This document shows, piece by piece, positions 1 through 11,800 of a DNA stretch of 64,000 bases. The position numbers were made by a program, and so were the translations under genes. This DNA is from Okapia johnstoni. Taxonomy: Eukaryota; Chordata; Mammalia; Artiodactyla; Giraffidae. The notes beneath the pieces were generated by a model. The model worked only from the letters and a program-made list of their open reading frames with translations. It searched no databases and was not told the DNA's origin. Numbering within the stretch: the stretch's first letter is position 1; every line of letters begins with the position of its first letter. The stretch spans positions 6,614,001 through 6,678,000 of the forward strand of contig JAGTYA010000026.1 of the NCBI GenBank assembly GCA_024291935.2, in the 5' to 3' direction.

Positions 1-88
1 GGATCTTAATTCCTTAACCAGGGATTGAACTCAAGCCCTTGGCAGAGAAAGCAGAGTCCTGACTGCAGAATCACCAGGAATTCCCTGC
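1..88 (-). mobile_element. CHR-type SINE, inverted
   Basis: Reverse complement shows the tRNA-Glu-derived CHR pattern (gggaattcctggtgattctg ... ggttcaatccctgg-like B box). Cut by the window edge. Confidence 0.7.
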
Positions 89-96
89 TTAGTTGT

Positions 97-269
97 TTTT
101 TTTTTTTTTTTATAGTCTTTATTGAATCTGTTACAGTATTGTTTCGTTTTACGCTTTGGTGTTTGGGCCATGAGGCATGTGGACTCTTTACCTCCCCAAC
201 CAGGTCTTGGTCCCACACCCCTTGCGTTGGAAGGCAAAGTCTTAACCACTGGACTGCCAGGGAAGTCCC
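97..269 (-). mobile_element. CHR-type SINE with poly(A), inverted
   Basis: Starts at a T run (98-112), the poly(A) of the minus-strand copy, and ends at ccagggaagtcccc, its 5' head. It abuts the previous SINE in the same orientation. Confidence 0.75.
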
Positions 270-867
270 CTGTGGAACTCAAGTTTTCTATCATTGAGTC
301 AACTTCGGTAATTTATATATTTTTAGAGTTATATATTTTATGTATATTTAAGTTTTAGGGGGGAAAAGGTCATACATAGTATTTGTATCATTTGGGACTG
401 TCTTAATTAAAAGTGACAAAGGCTAATTCAAACCAGCAGAAACAAACAAGGGTCCATTGGTCTGTGGTCTCCAGAGCAGAGCTGACCTTGGCCAGCCTGG
501 TTTTGTCAGGGTTCCCATTCATCTTCTTGGATTGTCTCTGCTTCTCTTGGTTGCCCAACTCCTTTCTCTCTACAAGTGTATTTTTCAGGAAGCTCCAGTT
601 TGCACTCAGTCCTGACAGAGCATTACTTCTTCAGGCTCCATGAATTTCAGGGAAGACTGACTGGCCTTCCTCAGGTCACTTACCTCTCCTGAGCAACCAC
701 TGTGGCCAAGGCTGAGTAAGGGGAATAAGAGGAGGCAAGATGAGCCACCCTGATCTATATGACATGTGTTTCCCATAGAGCAGAGAGGTTCTTTCACCCA
801 AAAGGGCAAGGGGTGAGAGCAGATAAAACAGCAAACGTTGGTTTTTTGAGTTTTTGTCTTTCTGCCA

Positions 868-966
868 CACCATGTAGCTTGTGTGATCTTACAATTCCTG
901 ACCAGAATTGTACCTGGGAGCTTGACAGAGCACAGAGTCCTAACCAGTGAACCACCAGGGGATTCC
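868..966 (-). mobile_element. CHR-type SINE, inverted
   Basis: Inverted SINE head ccaccaggggattccc and body tcctgaccagaattgtacctggg. Confidence 0.7.
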
Positions 967-1549
967 CAATTTCCCACTTTACCCAGTGTATTTGTGTGAT
1001 TGAGGGGAGGGAATGTTGTATCTGTAAGCTTGGCCTTGTACTTTTCTCCCTCCCTCAGTGATTCTATGACCTACTTCATAACCTCGTTTTTTTCTTCCTG
1101 AAACCTTTAATCTCCACTGCTTCCTCCCTTATTAGCCATTTAGCTCCTGTGGGTCATAGCTAGGAATTCTGATAGAGGCAGAGTCTGCATACCATTCCCC
1201 TTTGTCATTCTCCACAGCTGAGTTCCGCCTCTATTCTTGCAGCTTCCTTGTGGAGTCCCCGAGTCAGCTGAGTGTTCCGGAGCCCTTCTTCCCCAGGGCC
1301 ATGGCCAGTCCAGGTGACTGATTGCCGAACAATCCTGACCCTGCTGCAGTTAGGTTTGAGACTTGGGGCCCATCAGACTCCACATGTCTATCACTTCAGG
1401 AACAACTGTTAACAGCTGGGTCATTTCCACTGGAGCCTCCCCATGCAGCCCAGCTCACTTTCCTCCCTTGTCATCCAAACCACCCGTATATACGTGCCAA
1501 GGAGCACCCATGGCACTCTGAACTGGCCACGTAGTTTTTCTCCTTTCAT

Positions 1550-2290
1550 CTGTAAACATGAGATACTTTGACAGTTTCTCACATTAAGACATCCTTGCAT
1601 TCCTAGAGTAAAAAAGCCATGATGCGTTTTTCAGAATATTGCTGGATCTGATCTTCTGATGTTTGGAAGGATTTTGGCATCCAGGTTCGTAAGTGAGATG
1701 GTTTAAGCTTTGCCTTTCCTATATTGCCCTTGTCTGGGTGGTTTTGTTTTTTCAAGGTTATGCCAACCTCATAAAATGAATTGGAGAATGTTCTCTATAT
1801 ATGTGTTCTCTCATATAAATGTGTGTGCAAGGTTGGAATTTTACCCTTGTAAAATTTTTGGTAAAACTTAACTCTAAAACCAACTGTGGCTGGCATTTTC
1901 GCAGTGGGTAGATTTTTAACTTTAGATTTTTATCGAGAATAGGATTGGTCAGGTTTCTGTTCTTAAGTCGGTGATATTTATTTCTTATTTCATCTGTGGC
2001 ACAAAGTTTAATTGACTTATGTTTGTAATCTTACCTGTATCCAAAGTTGTATCCCCCTTTTTTATATCTAATATTATTTGTTTGTGCTTTTTTCTTTTTC
2101 AATCTTGGCAGAAGTTCATTTATTACTGTCTGCTGAGCACTGACTTTTTGTTGTCATTCCTTGTTGTTAGTTTGTTTTCTATTTCATTAATTTCTGCTTT
2201 TACTGTTTCTCCTTATACTCCCTTTGAGTTTATTCTGTGGTTCCTTTTCTAACCTGTTTGCTTTTGTCCTTAACTCATTAATTTTCAGCT
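1550..2290 (-). mobile_element. Old L1 LINE fragment (ORF2 region), antisense
   Basis: The plus strand reads like reverse-complemented L1 ORF2 (acatccttgcattcctagag, tataaaatgaattggagaat, atttcattaatttctgcttt). Stops throughout; decayed. Confidence 0.7.
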
Positions 2291-2889
2291 TTACCTCCTC
2301 CCTTCAAGGCCCTAGACTAGCTAGGGAATTTTCACACCTGAAGAAAAAGTGAAAAGAATTATGAAGTGAGTACCTTCAACAGGGCCACTAGTTTATAACA
2401 TTCTGTCACAGTCTACTCTGTACATACAAAACACATAGGTTTTACATTTAGTTGTTGTATCTCTTTAGCCTGTCTTAATTTAGAATAGACTTCTTAACAT
2501 CTTTTTGGTCTATTTTTTATAAAAGGGACGTTTTAACAGTTCAAGCCAGTTTTCTTATAAAAATATCCTGGGCTTGGATTTGTGTGATTGTTTTTGTATG
2601 CTTAGATTTGGGTTAAACAATTTTAGCAAAGATAACCTAGAGCTGATGTGCTCTGACCAGGTACATCACCAGGTGCGGAACTGATGTTCGTCTGTCAGAT
2701 CACAAGGCAGGTGATACAGGATGCCCAACTGTTGGTGACGCTCATTTGATTAAAGGGATGGTTTCTAGGTCATTTCCCTATAAGATTCTGTGTTCCTTTT
2801 GTAATTAGGTGATATGTGAAACAGTCTTATATTTTAGGCCTAAAGTTTCCCTTAATGCACCTCTCTAATTATTTGTATCTAGGTGTTTT

Positions 2890-3712
2890 TGAGTTGTATT
2901 TTTGAATTGAGATACACGTAAAATTTACCGTCTTAACCATTTATAAGTGTGCAGTTCAGTAGCGTTAAGTACAGTGACATTGTTGTACCACCAACTTCCA
3001 GAATGTTTTCATGCCCATTACCAACTCCCCATTTGCCCTTCCTCCAGTCCCTGATAAGTACCATTCTACTTTCTTTTTGAGGCAGGAGGCACCCCCCACG
3101 CTTCACAGCTTGCACATCTTAGTTCCCTGAACATGGATTGTACCTGAGCCCTCGGCAGTGAGAGCACGGAGTCCTCACCACTGAACAACCAGGGAATATC
3201 CTACTTCCTGTTTTGATGAGTTTGACTAGATCTCTCAGATAAGTGGGCTCATGCAATAGTTGTCTTTTTTGTAACTGGATTATTTTTCTTTGTATAATGT
3301 TCTCAAGGTTTACCCATGAGAAATTATGGCATATGCCATAATTTCCTTCCTCTTTAAGGCTGACTACTATTCCATTTTTTGTCCTGTGTCACATTTTTTA
3401 ATCTAAATTGATGAACTCTTGGGGTCTTTCCACCTTTTACCAGTTGTGACTAATGCTCCTGTGAATATGGGTGTACAGATACCTCTGAAACCTTGCTTTC
3501 TTTTGAATATATACACAGAAGTGGAACTGCTGGGTCACGTGGCTGTTTGTAACTTTTTAAGGAACCACCACCACACTGTTTTCCATGGTGGCTGTACCAG
3601 CTTTCATCCCCCACCATCTGTGCACAGAGCATTTACATTTCTTCACTTCCTTGCCAACACATTATTTTTTGTTTTTTTGATAGTAGCCATCCTGATAGGT
3701 GTGAGGTGTTCA
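2890..3712 (-). mobile_element. L1 fragment, antisense, interrupted by a SINE
   Basis: Reverse-complemented L1 3'-half sequence (agaagtggaactgctgggtc, gttttccatggtggctgtac) continues on both sides of an inverted CHR SINE at about 3080-3202, which inserted into it. Confidence 0.75.
3080..3202 (-). mobile_element. CHR-type SINE nested in L1, inverted
   Basis: Inverted SINE with cttagttccctgaacatgg and caaccagggaatatcc. Confidence 0.75.
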
Positions 3713-3734
3713 GTTTTTAGTGTACTTTGGTTTC

Positions 3735-3942
3735 CAGCTGTGCTGGCTCTTCATTGTAGCGGGAGGGCTTCTCCAGTTGTGGCATGTGGGCTCCCAAGCG
3801 CACGGGCTCTGTAGTCGTGATACTCAGCCTCAGTTGCCCTGTGGCTCATGCGATCTTAGTTCCCTGACCAGGGATTGAACCCACATGCCTTGCAGTGATT
3901 GGAAGGTGGATTCTTAACCCCTGGGCTACCAGGGAAGTCCCA
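3735..3942 (-). mobile_element. CHR-type SINE (long form), inverted
   Basis: Contains gatcttagttccctgacc and ends taccagggaagtccc, the inverted 5' head. Confidence 0.8.
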
Positions 3943-4179
3943 TTATTGGTAATTTTTAACAACAGCACCTTCCAACTCACCTCCACAAAACAAAAGCCAG
4001 CACTTGACAGTAGCCCAAGCTTGCATGTGCCTCCTCTCTCCCTTCCTGCTCCCCACCCCTCCCATTTTCTGTTCTCCCTGGTAACTGTCTTCTTGAGTTA
4101 CCTCTGCTCTTGTTTTCCTTCTATGTGATTTTCTTATAAAGCTATTTTTAACTTTAAGAGAAGGATAACACACTGAGTA

Positions 4180-4880
4180 TCATATTTTGGGGCTCTTTCG
4201 TTCACCATTACACTACTGGGTTTCTCCTTATTGCTATATAATGCTGTAGTTCATTTGTTTTGACCGTTTATACTATTTCCTGTGGGACTGTATCAGATGT
4301 ATCTGTTCTCTTTTTCTGATGGCTTTTGGGTTTTTCCCACATTTTCGCTGTTGTAAACATTCTTGTGCCTGTGTCTTTGTGCTTTCTGTATGTTTTTCAT
4401 GAGACAGTTCCTGAGCATGAAATTTCTGTGTCCCAGCTCTAGTCAGTGCCGCCATATGCTTCCCAAAGTGCTTGCACCGTTTGACAGTCACCAACTGTGG
4501 ATCCTTAAGGTGGACGTAATGGCCTCTTCCTATAGTCTATCGTTTTTTTTGTAAGCTGTTTTTTAAGTTTACATTAAGTGCAACATGTTTAAAATTGCTA
4601 TGTCTGTGAACAGGACCATTTTTTATGAAGTGACTCTTTCCATTCCTACAGTTCCCTTTTATCTTAGTTTATTTCATCTCATGTGAGTATAGCTATCCAA
4701 GATTTCTTCTAGTTAGTATTTTTGCCTGGTAAATTGTCTTCCTTTTTTTTTCCCAGTTTTATTGAGAAATAATTGGCATACGTCACTCGGTTTAAGACAT
4801 GCAGCATGGTGGTTTGATTTACATATATTATGAAATGATTACCACAATAGGTTCTGCTAACATCTGTCTTCCTATATAGA
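4180..4880 (-). mobile_element. Old L1 3' fragments, antisense
   Basis: 4180-4540 and 4748-4880 resemble reverse-complemented L1 3' ends (tataatgctgtagttcattt; cagttttattgagaaataatt). Divergent. Confidence 0.6.
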
Positions 4881-5069
4881 TATGACAAAAAGAGAAAAAT
4901 TTTTTTGCCTAGTGATGAGAACTCGCAGAATTTCCTCTGTCAACACTTTTCCTGTGTATCTGTCCCACAGCTGTTAACTCTAACTCGAAGTTTGTGCCTT
5001 TCAACTACCTTTCTCCAATTTCCCCTCTTCTCACCCTCTATCTTAATCCTTTTACTTTCACTTTTAAAA

Positions 5070-5206
5070 AAATATGTATTTATTTATTGGGCTGCACTGG
5101 GTCTTAGCTGCAGCGTGTGGGATCTGGTCCTCTGACCAGGGATTGAACCTGGGCCTCGGGTATTGGGAGTACAACATCTTAGCCACTGGACCGCCAGGGG
5201 GTCCCC
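5070..5206 (-). mobile_element. CHR-type SINE, inverted
   Basis: tttattgggctgcactgggtc ... gaccagggattgaacctggg ... ccgccagggggtcccc. Confidence 0.8.
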
Positions 5207-5445
5207 TACTTTCACTCTTTGCACGTCCTCATGTTTTAGATGTCTCTAAGTGCATCTGGAGTCTTTTCTTGTTTCTCCTTTTTTTTCCCCTTTTTTCTTT
5301 GGAAATTCCTTGGGTTGAGGGACCCTGGATTTTGTCTTCATTCAAGACCCAACCATCTCTGCCTCCCGTGTCTGAGGAGCACGTAAGGCAGTTTCTCAGC
5401 AGGAACCACTAAGAGAAGAGCATCAATGTGGGGGAAGTCGGGACA

Positions 5446-5706
5446 CTAGCAGTGGCTCGTGCTCACATGTGATTCATGGATGACATACTCAGGGAATCCA
5501 GAATCCTTATGAAACGTGTCAAGGCACACAGCGTACCTTGCCTGGTGACACAGGAATAAACCATTAGCAATGATCAAGGCTGTCTCCTGAATGGCGGGAG
5601 TTTCTTCAGTTATTGCTAAGACAGCATCTGATGATGCTAAAATATCCACTTCATTATGTAACCTTTGCTCGTTCAGTGATGAGCACCAGAAACCCTCGTT
5701 AGTAGC
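5446..5706 (-). other. Unexplained protein-like open stretch, possibly a decayed retrocopy or repeat
   Basis: The minus strand is open for about 85 codons with balanced composition (for example LNEQRLHNEVDILASSDAVL and ETPAIQETALIIANGLFLCH), ending in TAG. An upstream segment in another frame (SQELMIPLTVAQVMQFEPQG) also looks protein-like, so there may be frameshifts. TGA and TAG lie in frame just before it. I do not recognise the family. It may be part of a processed pseudogene or an endogenous retroelement, or chance. Confidence 0.25.
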
Positions 5707-5999
5707 CAGTCCAGGTGGTTCAGCGTGGAGAGAGTGCTATCACACCATTTTCATTAACTGTTGTAGGAGAAGAGTACTTTTCTTTTCCTTGGGGTTCAAA
5801 CTGCATGACCTGGGCCACAGTGAGAGGTATCATCAGTTCCTGGCTCCATATTCAGTCAACATTCATGGAAGCTGCCAACAAGGGACATGATAAGCATGTC
5901 CAGCCAGCAAGTCAGCCCTGGTCCTGGGTACAGCAGCCCAAAGGATCACTCGGATGATATGATCCAGTGACATGACCGTGGTCAACAGGGTGCAAGGGG

Positions 6000-8640
6000 T
6001 CCGAGAGCAGTTGTGACTGGTCGGCTGCTAGTATGTTCCACCACCCAGAGAGGACTTCACTTACAAGGCATTAGTCCATCAACCCTCCAGTGCACTGGAG
6101 TGCATGCTCAGGAGCTCTTGGAGAGTAGTGGGGAGCTGCCCTAGCCTCTTCCGGTTCTCAAGTACCCAAGTCGGGGTGCAGAGGAACTCACGCCTCAGTG
6201 TCTGCCCCTTGACTGATCTGTCTTACCAGCCTGTTTACCATCCATGGCCACAGAGCTTTGGGGAGGGGGCCTCTGTGGGGAGGTTCTCCCTTTTGGCATC
6301 CCTTTCTGTCCAAGGCTGACAGGTCAGACACATTTTATCTCCTCCTGTCTCCTCCCTATCCCCTAATGGGGAGCACATATTGACACAGCAAGTTTGTTTC
6401 ACTTAGTGTGTCCCGAGCAGGTGTACAGATGAGGGAAGGGGCAAGGGTCTGAAGAAGGGCAGGTATCACGGTGTGTCTGCACTAGACAGGGTCATGTTAG
6501 ATGTGGCAGGTACGGAGCCTGGAGCACCAGGCTAGGGGGCACTGATGAGTCGCCTGAATTGACAAGATCTGGTGCATTAGGAGTCAGACAGGGGGAAACA
6601 GGTATTGAGGGAAGCACTAGGATCATAGGAGTGGAGACCCCCAATGAAGCGGACTCCGACTCCCCAGGGTGTTAGGGCTTCAGGGAAGTGGCCCTGGGGG
6701 AGCGACCTGGACTCTCACCGCAGCCCTGTGACGAGCACAGCCGTCTCCATCACATACCACGATGAAGACATTCAGACCAGCAGAATATGGGAGCTCATCT
6801 AGACAGAACTTCAGAAACAATGAGAATGACTCTAGAGGAGTAACCCTGAGAATTGCTCCAAGGAAGCGGGGTGGAGTCATCAGGTTTTGTAGAAGTTTGC
6901 AATAAACGGCAAGTAGTCTGAACATCAAAATTATTTTTATGAATTAAAACCGTGTATCTCAAGGAATTGAATGCTGTTCTCTGTAAGAGAAGATGCAAGA
7001 GTCTGGGCTCACTGAAATCATTCCTTTCGTATGCATCTCAGCTCTCTGGGGCCAGCATCCTGCAGCTTTTCACATCCTGAGCTCTCTTGTGCTCACAGGA
7101 GGGAGCACCTGCAGTCTGATGGTTGTTTGAGCGCAGTTATTAGTCTCTTTCTCCTTCCTGGGTGCCCTGGAGGGCTGGGATATCACTTCTCAGTCCCCAC
7201 CTTCCCCCTGGGGTCTGCCTGCCCTGGGAGCTCAGGCCTCGCAAGATTTGGTGCTGCCTCCTCCACCCCTGGAGTTGAACTGACTCCATGCTGCCCCCCG
7301 GCCTCCATCAGGTGGGCAAGCACAACCTAGGTAGGGGGCAGCATGACTCAGGGCACAGAAGAGCAAGCACAGGGCTGGGACCAGAGGCCACAGGAGTCAG
7401 GAGGAAACAGACCGCCAGCCAGGCAGGTTCCCTGCAGAAGGCCCCTAGGAGCCCCTCCTAGTCCCTGGCTCAGCATTTACTGTCCCCTCAGTCACAGGGT
7501 CAGAGTGTCAGGAGACACCCTGGGACACAGCTGGTCAGTCCGACCCGGGTCCACCACTGCTGTAGACACGACTTTGGATGTTTTGGGCTCTGACGATGGC
7601 AACAGCTTCCTAACAGGCTGTAGCAGGTAAGGTGTGAGCTTTGATAAGAGCTCGGCCAGAGCTGGTGCTCCGCCGCCAGGGACAGTGGACTACCATCCAC
7701 AACACCGGGAGAAATAGACCGAGACTGCCCAGATCCTAGACCAGCCTAGGCATCCCACAGGGACCCTCCCTGAGGAATCTGAGGAAGCAGCCCCAGTGAA
7801 AATTAAATCAGAATCAGACCCCAAAACAAGGAGACAAGCTAAAGCAGGACATGACTGCTGGGTGGGTCTGCCACGCAATCACTGGCGTCAAAAGCAGTGG
7901 GTTAAGGCAACTGTAGTTTGTCCCTTGTTTACATTTTTCTGTTCTTTTCTTACATTTTCTAAGGTTATTTTAATCCATTGTTTTTTCATTAAGAAAAAAA
8001 ACCTGTGAACCATCTGCCACGCGTTCGGGTGGAGGTGGGGGTGGTGGGATGCTGGTTTTGTCTGACTCCCAGGGGAGCCACTCATCACCTTTCGCTTGAT
8101 TCAGGCTCTTACTGTCCCTCACAGAGTTCACGCCGAGGAATCTCACCTGCCCTGCTGAGGGGACAAGGCTCCCAGGAGGTGGGTGCTCTGAGGAACCCAG
8201 CCTCTCCCTCTCCACGCAGACAACAGGAGCCTGCGACGCCCCCGGACCCTGCCGCGCCCGTCCTGGCTGCGAACAGAGTGATGCTTGCAGCACTGGAGAC
8301 TGGGAGAGACCAGGATAACTGAGCCTCTAAAACACCTCCCACTTCTTACCCAGAAGCCAGCCTTGCAGAGGATAAGGTGCAACATTTAACAGCCACAGCC
8401 AGGACCGGTGCGACCATGCCAGGAGCGGCTGGGGGAGGCGAGGGTGAGAAAACGAACCAGCTGGCTTCTCTTTGGCTGGCTGGGGCCCAGTGTGGGCTGG
8501 AGAACTGCCTTAGAGGAGCCGGGCCAGTTCTCTCCCTGCATCTCTGCTATCTGTGTCACCTACGGCCAGGTCGCACCTGGCAGAAGTCAGACCCTAAGCC
8601 ACCTCTGAGGGGCCTTGCTCACCTCCACGTTCCAGGTGAG
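6000..8640. other. Intergenic, no gene recognised
   Basis: Both strands were read. Open frames here are short, unlike known proteins and without splice-consistent partners. The human order predicts only intergenic DNA between EIF1AD and SART1. Part of 6300-6900 may be an old retroelement; I could not name it. Confidence 0.6.
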
Positions 8641-8644
8641 TGAA

Positions 8645-8790
8645 TGAAATGAGCTCACTTAATCATCGCAAGACATCCTATGGAGCAAAGGTGTTTTGGT
8701 CAAACAAGTGGCAGAACTAAAGCCCAGAGAGGTTCAGTGACTGCCTGAGGTCACACAGGTGATGACGGAGCCAGAGGGCAGTGTCGTCAA
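8645..8790 (-). repeat. MIR SINE, antisense
   Basis: gctcacttaatcatcgcaag ... cccagagaggttcagtgact ... gtcacacaggtg is the MIR core read in reverse. Confidence 0.75.
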
Positions 8791-8857
8791 TGCTCGTCTG
8801 ACACCACCTACCCTCTTCCTAGGTCTGACCCTGGAACCTGCACCAGGACCAGGGGGA

Positions 8858-11800
8858 AAAAATAAGGAGGGAGCTTTATTTAATATTAAAGTCGGGGAAG
8901 GGATCAGAAGGGAGGCCAGTTTCACTTGGTGATGGTGTTCCTGCAGAGAGAAGAGAAGCGTGAGGCCGCACAGTGGCTGTGACCTCCCCACCCCGCACCG
9001 CACGCAGGCACCATGCCGCCCCACTCACGCGTTCATGCTCTTGCCGCTGCCGCTGAGCACGATGTACGGGGTCTTCTGGGCCTTTTGCTTCTCTTGGAGC
9101 AGAGCCACGGTGCCCAGGGGCGTGTCGCTGGAGCTCATCTTCTTCAGGAGCTGTGGGTCGGGGCCAGTCAGCACAGCAGGAGCACCCCGGTGCCTAGTCC
9201 CCCCCCGACCCCCGACCCCACACCCCCAGAGGCCACCCCCACCTCCCTGCGGGCACCTACCGCCTCCTCGTCCAGCTTCTTCATCCGCCGCTCTGTCTTC
9301 ATTTTGCCAGAGCCCTTCCCATGGAAGCGGTGGGACAGCTGCCGGAAAGCCTGCGACCCGGGCAGAACACCGTTAGAGCCACTGGAGCCCCTCGGGGCAG
9401 GGGAGGGCGATGGCTCCCCAGCCCCAGCTGAGCCGAGGTGGGGGTGGTGTGGCTGGGAAGGAGCTGGGAGATGGCCCTGGCCCTGGCACCCTCCGGGAGC
9501 CCCCAAAGAGAGAGAGGGATGTGCTGGAGTGAGGGAGCACCAAACCCCAAGGATGTGGGTAAGAGAAAAGGCCGACAGTTGCCACCAGCTGTGAGAACGT
9601 GGGGTGAGGGTTCAGGGGCCGGCTGGGGAGGGGGCAGGCGGGCAAAAACACCCTCCTGCCAGGCCTGCAAGGGGGGACCGCTGTGACCCCAGAGCGATGA
9701 ACACCACGGTCCTCTGGCCCAGACTCCAGGGCGCGGCGCGACTCACCTCCTTGGGTGTGAGCTTCCGGCCCGTCTCGTCCACATACTCAATCTTCACGTC
9801 GGGTTTGTAACCGTCCTTCTCCTTGAAGTCCTGGGTGAAGCCGCGGTACTCCTCCCGCCGGCTGTACTTGTCATCGATGGCCCTGTCGGAGACACACAGG
9901 GCCTCAGCGCCGGCCGCTACCCACCCGCCCAGGCTCCTGGCAGTGTGGCCCCAGCGGGCCCCCGCACTCACATCTTGTCCTCGATGCAGTATACGGCCGA
10001 CGGCAAGGACTTGTTGGGCGCCTTCACCCGGGCCACCTTCTGCACTGTTGTCTCCAGCAGCCCTGGGGGTAGGGGGATTTGTGAGAGTCCAGGCTGCCCA
10101 GTGCCCCCAACAGCATGGTGGCCCCTGGGGGACCCTCTAAGCTGTGCTGTGGGAAGGGACATACATCAGTCCCCTAGTGCAGACAAAGGAAACGGAGACT
10201 CAAGAGAAGTCAGGTGCCTGTTCAGGGCCACTGGCTCAGTACAGGCAGGGCTGCCATCCTAACGCCAAGGCCTCTGTGCCACCGCCTGGACTGCGGCCAC
10301 TCTGCCCGCTCCCCACAGAGGAGAGGCCGAGCCTCCGGGGGGCAGTGGTGCCTGGTGGGGGACGTGAGGGCACAGGCACTGAGAATGGGGTGAGGCGGCA
10401 CACAAAGGCCAGCGGCTCCCGTGACTGCCCGGGCCAGGGGGCGGGGAGGAGGAAGAGGGCAGGGGGTCGGAGGGCAGCACCTGCCTGGCCCGCCTGCCGC
10501 CACAGCACCCAGGCCACCACGGGGTAGCCCGAGCCCCTTACCTTTGTTCTGACACAGGAGCAGGGCGGCCGCCAGCCCTCTATTCACGATGGGCTCCTCG
10601 TCCAGGATGGTGGTGGAGGAGGCAGAGAACTGGGTGGGGGCAGAGCACACAGTGATGGGGATGCTAAGTGGGCTACCCTCCTGCCCGACAGTCACCCCTC
10701 CCAGGACCGTGGTCCTTGCTGTGCACCAGGCCCTGCGTGACAAGACGCCTCACTTAACCCACAACAACCCGTGAGGTCCGTACACCCCATTTACGCAGGA
10801 GGAGCCCAGGGCTCTGAGACACGGCGGGTGGCCCCACGGCGGGGAGGGCAGAGCTGAGCCCCCAGCCCGGCACCCACCCCGCCAGGCTCCTGCAGCCAGC
10901 AGCCCCTCCCGGCCCCCAGCCCGGCTCCTTGCCCTCCTCACGTCTTGCTGCTGCTTCTCCTCGTCCAGGTTGACCGTGCTCCAGCCCATGTTCTCCTCCC
11001 CGTCAGATTCGGAGCCACCATTGGCCGAGCGCTCCTCGTCCCGTTCAAAGTCCTGGAGGAGGGATGACCAGGCTCAGTCCAGCCCGTCCCCCTTGAGCAC
11101 TGAGGCTTGTCCCTGAGGACTGGCAGGGCCGCCACTCCCAGCCCCCAAGAGCAGAGCAGGTCCGGGGAGTGTGTGGGGGGTGGGCTGTCCCACGACCCAC
11201 CATGAGCTCTTCCTGGTCCTCCCGGTTGCCGGCCAGCCCGTAGGTGGGGATCTCCCCCAGAGTGCGGCAGAACTCGGACGTGGCATTGAACACGATGGCC
11301 CCCTTCCGCTCCGGGTCCTCCTCCTCCCAGCCCCGCTGCCGAAACTCCAGCCTCTTGACGATCTCCACCACCTGGGGGAGGGAGCAGCTGTGGGCAAACC
11401 CAGAAGTTGCTAGGGGGGTGCCATGGAGACCCAGGAACCCACCACCCTCCCTGGTGGCAGAACAGCACGCCATTCCCACCACCCGCAGCGGACCAGACCA
11501 GGCTTTCCTCTTCCCTGACCCCTGGTCTGCTCTGCACAGATCTTGCTCACTCGCTCCATCACTCCGAAGTCAGCGATGGCTCCCCACTGCCTTCTGAATT
11601 AATATCCAGAATCCTGCACAGCCCCTCATGACCGAGCCTCTGTCGCTCCTCCTCCTCCGCTCACTCTCACCCTGCGCCTTCCTTCTCCCACCCAGCCTCC
11701 GCCACCCACTCCTCCCCCAACAAACTCGGCTCAGGACTCAAGTAAACATCCCTCCCCCTGGAACCCCAGCCCTGCATGGGCTGGATGCTCCGTGGACCTG

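Noticed and set aside
1..8850. EIF1AD exons in the left part of the window
   Set aside because: No S1-like/eIF1A domain sequence was found; by human spacing the gene lies to the left of the window.
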